The notes beneath the pieces were generated by a model. The model made no database searches. It worked only from the letters and a program-made list of their open reading frames with translations, and was not told the origin of the DNA. A stretch of DNA of 64,000 bases from Megalonaias nervosa (taxonomy: Eukaryota > Mollusca > Bivalvia > Unionida > Unionidae). The translations under genes were made by a program, and so were the position numbers. Positions 61,239 to 64,000 of the stretch are shown here, one piece after another (the stretch's first letter is position 1; each line of letters opens with the position of its first letter). The stretch covers positions 17,102 through 81,101 of the forward strand of contig JAECUM010096282.1 of assembly GCA_016617855.1 (NCBI GenBank). Reading direction: 5' to 3'.

Positions 61239-62938
61239 CGAAGACATTCATGAGATTACACTCCAACGTACCGAGGACACACCTCCAACCGAGGACGTGC
61301 TCGGTTGGAAAAATGGTTAAATCTTGCTTCTACCAACTATTTTAGCCTAGAATAACGTAAAATCATGATTTGTAGGAAGGTCCCCATTTACACGCTTGGT
61401 GCTTGTTCGCGATTTTGGAGTGTATCTTTCTTCCAAAGCTGGTGATACACACACCCGAAACCATGTCCTCGATTGCCAGATGGACAAACTTGTTGAGAGC
61501 TCTCCATTATCAAATTACACGTTTCAAAAAAATATTATCTCCTTTAGATCCAAGCATCAAATACCAATAACTTAGCTAAACTATAAGAAGAACATCTGAT
61601 GCATATAACAGTCCTTGATATTTTTATTAATATTTCATGCATGTAAGACAATAGTGATGGGAAACTCACGTAACATTCATACTATACACGTCCAATACAG
61701 GGAAATAAATCTACGACATGTCGTACGAAAGGAAGTACATGAAACTGCGATTGGAAATAAGCATGAATTCTTTGTAGAGTTGTACCGAAATTGCATAATT
61801 ATCCGACCCATCTGTAAACTTAAAACGTCCTATTTGCGGCGAGGTTTTACACACGTAAAAATATTGAAAAGACGTCCTTGATATGCAAAATTTATTTTAT
61901 GATTATTAAATGAACTATATCCGCCCCTATTTCATAATTTGCCTACTTAGTGTTTAAACAGGAGAGAACAGATATGAAGCTAGTGAAAGATCCGTTATTA
62001 TCACGAACTGAATTTGAAAGTTACACTCATAGAACTTCAGTAAATATATAGAAAGATAAATATATTATATAGAGGTCAAACATTTATCATCAAGATGATC
62101 AGTCCCAAAATAAAACATTTAACTACAGCAATATGTTTTTCATTATCGCGCTTTTAAGACCTGAGGCTACACGTGCAAGCAATCATAAACTGTTGAATGC
62201 ATTCAATTTTATTTTAAATGTATATATTTACTTAAGTTGGTGATTTGATGAATTTGATTTACATATCATGAATTGTGTTTGTATCCATAGTTCTCTTGTA
62301 AACGAAGTCTTATTAAAACATAACACAAAATGTAAACACCAGGCCTCAATCTATATTGTTTTCCCAAATTTACAGAGCTTTTTAACAATAGACTCGCAAA
62401 CTCCATGGATGAATGGAGTCCAGTTTGTATTGTCAGTCTCTCAGCTTTCTGAGCACAGAAAAAATATGGATGCTACAAAATTTAATGAACCACAAGCAAT
62501 GCCAGCTTTAAAGATACTAGAGACTTTGCTTTCATCAGCATAAAATATTTCAGTGTGTTTCATAAAGCAGTGTCGCCCATCATGCAAGAAACTGCTGTCT
62601 AATGTAAGTAATGTCTGACGCAATCACAGCACAGGCGACATACAAATTGTAAGTTCTTCTCTACAAAAATATGTGAAAGGATGTTTGTAACTCGCATTTC
62701 TGTAGATTTAGAACAGCGGAAATAAACATTTCTTAATTTATTCATTTAGTATAAGAAGATGCACACTACACAAACAGAGTTCATTGTAAAGACTGGAAAT
62801 CAGTTACAGCGTACACTTAGTGTTTGAATTTTGATCTGGTTGTCAGTAAATGGCGCTTGTACTTTTTACCTCTTTGATACGTCACACGTAGTGACATCAG
62901 TTTCTAAAAATAGATTTTCGGACAATGCGAACTAGCAT
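61235..62938. other. Non-coding, nothing recognised
   Basis: An open frame at 62,268-62,543 and its minus-strand partner at 62,441-62,623 have no recognisable motif. A CRE-like palindromic patch (ACGTCACACGTAGTGACATC) lies at about 62,879-62,898, just upstream of the SAP exon. Confidence 0.35.
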
Positions 62939-62939
62939 A

Positions 62940-63105
62940 ATGGCGAACAGTGATACTTTGCGTATTATTGTTCTTACTGAAAACGATGTACCAGGCGCTA
63001 AATTTGTTCATCCGAATATAGATGAGCATTTCAATATTCAGCTACAGTGATGGTTAAAATGTCGAGGCCTGCCCAAAACGGAAAAAGAAGCATACAGCTT
63101 AAAAG
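62940..63105 (+). pseudogene. First exon of a SAP-domain protein, one in-frame stop
   Basis: From the ATG at 62,940 the frame reads MANSDTLRIIVLTENDVPGA and continues into WLKCRGLPKTEKEAYSLK before a GTGAGT donor at 63,106. The Asp-Val-Pro-Gly-Ala start and the Leu-Gln-x-Trp-Leu-Lys-Cys-Arg-Gly-Leu core form the N-terminal SAP (DNA-binding helix-turn-helix) domain of a family that is multicopy in invertebrates. A TGA at 63,048-63,050 replaces the Arg or Lys codon that normally precedes the Trp, most simply a CGA-to-TGA change. No second exon is visible before the window ends. It may be a pseudogene or a single-allele stop. Confidence 0.55.
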
Positions 63106-63485
63106 GTGAGTCAAAACAAATACTATACATGCCGAGACCTAGTGTATTTATGTTTTCTGGACTACGATCGTTTCTTGAATCGTGCATTTTGTATCTTGTA
63201 TTTTCAATACTCTTCTGTATGCAAAGTGTTTAAATAACAGAAATGTCGATTTTTTTCCTATCTGCAGTATATTTTATGAATACATTAATCATACAAACCA
63301 GAAGTCACTTTGACGTGTTTGATTAATGACTGTACATTCTTGTATGGTTTTGTACCGTTTGAAACAATAAGGCACCCCATAACACCCACCATTACGTTGA
63401 TATTCAAATTTACAACAAGTGCAATTTATTATTGTTGTTGTTATTATTGTTCGTTATTGTTCCAGTGCTTATATTTATCCTTTCA

Positions 63486-63549
<64 letters not shown>

Positions 63550-64000
63550 CGCAAATAATCCCGGTATTTTTGTTATAATTGAATGAATATATAAGTAATA
63601 AAATTTACTGTTATCTGATGTTTTATTTTGCTATTGTTATTCTTCTACTCATTATTATTATTATCATTATTATTATCATCGTAAATAATCTCGGTAATTT
63701 TGTCATAATTGCATGTTAGTAATAAAAGTTACCTTAAATATGAAAGAAATACACTACAAAATATGATATATCTGCCCATATTAATGCGAATTTCCTCAAT
63801 TTATACATTTGATTGTCATAATGTATATTGGCTTCATATATGGGTCTATATATTCGAAGTTTGAGCCACCTACGGAATCCACGAAAACTGGCACCAGGCT
63901 AACAATAATCAATTCAGTAAAAAATGTCCCACCAGTTTTTAGGTAAGCTTTTAGCATTTCCGAAGGCTTTCTTGCTCTGATTATAGCCCTGTGGTTCATG
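63106..64000. other. Non-coding right end
   Basis: It contains (ATT)n at 63,488-63,550 and a shorter imperfect ATT stretch near 63,650-63,680. Nothing else recognised. Confidence 0.4.
63488..63550. repeat. (ATT)n microsatellite
   Basis: About 21 ATT units, uninterrupted. Confidence 0.96.

Noticed and set aside
63310..63558. Poly-Tyr protein
   Set aside because: Generated by the ATT microsatellite.

Overview
The window is AT-rich eukaryotic DNA with long introns, dense dinucleotide microsatellites, tRNA-derived SINEs, LINE fragments and Ty3/gypsy retrotransposons. The SINE type, the gypsy lineages and the recognised gene suggest an aquatic invertebrate, most likely a bivalve mollusc. This is an inference; no rRNA or mitochondrial marker is present.

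Region by region. (1) 1-4.1 kb is a compact, almost gap-free coding block unlike anything else here. It holds a divergent pair, a packaging-type P-loop ATPase on the minus strand and a repeat-built fibre-like protein on the plus strand. Next come a 429-residue unrecognised protein that is fully open, a small protein with a hydrophobic centre, and a short minus-strand reading frame. It looks like the right part of an integrated DNA-virus-like element (Polinton/adintovirus-like), cut by the window edge. A much more decayed block at 60.0-61.2 kb may be related. (2) 4.1-12.8 kb is non-coding, with two copies of a hairpin-bearing repeat, three gypsy LTR relics and minisatellites. (3) 12,806-19,542 is a complete but dead LTR retrotransposon on the minus strand. 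Its order is gag, protease, integrase, RT, RNase H, the unusual Gmr1-type order. (4) 21.6-32.3 kb is a set of old tandem duplications that includes two copies of a signal-peptide exon. A second, integrase-less gypsy element (28,485-31,619) sits inside one copy. (5) 26,681-52,340 carries the only host gene I could assemble. Four exons with matching phases and canonical splice sites encode a 147-residue single-pass membrane protein with a six-cysteine extracellular part and a Pro/Tyr-rich tail. It resembles CYYR1 and the wider Shisa-like (STMC6) group. Its introns hold a LINE insertion with target-site duplications, LTR relics, a 1.44-kb satellite of 31-bp units and a decayed LINE. (6) 52.3-64 kb is mostly non-coding, with SINE and LTR relics, the decayed virus-like block and, at 62.9 kb, a first exon of a SAP-domain protein interrupted by one stop codon.

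Functionally there is one plausible host gene. Nearly everything else recognisable is mobile or virus-derived. Three insertions are supported by target-site duplications: the LINE, one SINE and the second gypsy, the last also by a paralogous empty site. The most unusual signals are the virus-like module, the hairpins with a conserved loop but copy-specific stems, the Gmr1-type pol order and the duplicated first exon of the CYYR1-like gene.
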